Below, in pieces: positions 5,968 through 6,470 of a stretch of DNA of 6,470 bases. Position numbers and translations under genes: made by a program. Every line of letters starts with the position of its first letter. Position 1 is the first letter of the stretch. Below the pieces are notes generated by a model, which saw only the letters and a program-made list of their open reading frames with translations, was not told the DNA's origin and searched no databases. Source of the stretch: Candidatus Thorarchaeota archaeon (GTDB lineage: Archaea > Asgardarchaeota > Thorarchaeia > Thorarchaeales > Thorarchaeaceae); the NCBI GenBank assembly GCA_020355105.1, contig CP070658.1:1986782-1993251 (forward strand), in the 5' to 3' direction.

Positions 5968-6432
5968 TTGGTCTATCCAACAAAACAACAGGCATTCATC
6001 TGGCTGAAGAGGAGACAGAATGTCCGTCCCTATAAGATAGCCGATGAGTTGAACGTATCAAGACCTTTTGTGAGCAAGGCTCAACGAATTGCAGAAGAAC
6101 GAATCGACAAACTACTTCGCCATGCAGCATCAATAAACCGGATCAAGATAAGACACATTGACACACGCTATGGTATCGCCGCGGGCTTTTGTCCAGCCTA
6201 CGGCATGGAGACGTATATTCTCTACTCACCAAAGATTGGGGTCCAGACCTGGTTCAATCATGAGGGTGAATGCGGCACATGTGACCACATCAACCAATGC
6301 GTAGACACACTTCAACAGCTTGCTGAGGAATGGGAGATTCCCATTCCAGATGACAGACCTCCTACTGATCTGTCCACCTATTTGTTCGATAAGATAACGA
6401 GGCGGTTGAAATGGGTCAAGGAGAAAGAATAG
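5968..6432 (+). CDS. HTH DNA-binding protein with four-cysteine cluster (possible metal/Fe-S regulator)
   Basis: The 154-residue product starts at TTG (MVYPTKQQAFIWLKRR). The frame closes at a TAG at 5941, and no ATG or GTG lies between, so TTG is the only usual start near the conserved-looking N-terminus. Residues about 20-46 form a helix-turn-helix of the sigma-region-4/TrpR-like type: RPYKIADELNVSRPFVSK, with the turn at LNVS and the recognition helix RPFVSKAQRIAEERI. After a basic linker, a second domain carries Cys75 (AAGFCPAYG), His98, then Cys102, Cys105 and Cys111 (GECGTCDHINQC), followed by an amphipathic helix (VDTLQQLAEEW) and a basic tail. Four cysteines spaced x26, x2, x5 could hold zinc or a [4Fe-4S] cluster. 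I take it to be a cytoplasmic transcription regulator. The inverted repeat over its own promoter suggests autoregulation. I do not recognise a named family, although similar short HTH proteins seem common in Asgard archaea (recall only). Confidence 0.8.
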   Translation: MVYPTKQQAFIWLKRRQNVRPYKIADELNVSRPFVSKAQRIAEERIDKLLRHAASINRIKIRHIDTRYGIAAGFCPAYGMETYILYSPKIGVQTWFNHEGECGTCDHINQCVDTLQQLAEEWEIPIPDDRPPTDLSTYLFDKITRRLKWVKEKE

Positions 6433-6470
6433 AGATTTTGAATCCCTGTCCACTGACACCTAGTTCAAAG

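Noticed and set aside
1..6470. CRISPR array, insertion sequence or integrated element
   Set aside because: No regularly spaced repeats, transposase or integrase frames, or flanking target duplications were seen.

Overview
The window looks archaeal. AT-rich TATA-like boxes sit about 25 bp upstream of plausible transcription starts, with purine-rich or palindromic sequence where the BRE would lie. Shine-Dalgarno motifs are variable, and GTG and TTG starts occur. Two secreted or membrane proteins are dense in N-X-S/T sequons, as in archaeal N-glycosylated surface proteins. Moderate GC and the style of the last gene (a short HTH protein with a cysteine cluster) remind me of Asgard archaea such as Thorarchaeota. 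That lineage guess is recall-level only.

Layout: (1) The 5' edge holds the C-terminal third of a YyaL/DUF255-family protein on the + strand. It converges, with an 18-bp gap, on (2) a minus-strand gene for a secreted, C-terminally anchored papain-like/C39-like cysteine protease. A 15-bp palindrome lies just upstream of that gene's start. (3) A minus-strand 12-TM MFS transporter starts at GTG and has its own TATA and SD. (4) A minus-strand two-gene operon encodes two NTF2-fold (SnoaL-like) proteins, driven by a good TATA box at about 4777. (5) Diverging from the operon on the + strand is an unrecognised single-pass, cysteine-containing, sequon-rich surface protein. (6) A roughly 360-bp non-coding stretch follows, with a weak hairpin and a strong promoter: a perfect 8-bp inverted repeat abutting TTTATATAT. 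(7) That promoter drives a 154-aa HTH protein with a C-x26-C-x2-C-x5-C cysteine set.

How the parts may work together: there is no single obvious pathway. The most coherent regulatory idea is that the HTH protein is a metal- or redox-responsive regulator acting on the palindrome in its own promoter. A near-identical 10-mer (TTAACYATTG) beside the TATA box of the SnoaL-like operon makes that operon a candidate second target. This is inference from motifs only. I see no CRISPR array, tRNA, rRNA, insertion sequence or integrase, and no clear new multi-gene system.
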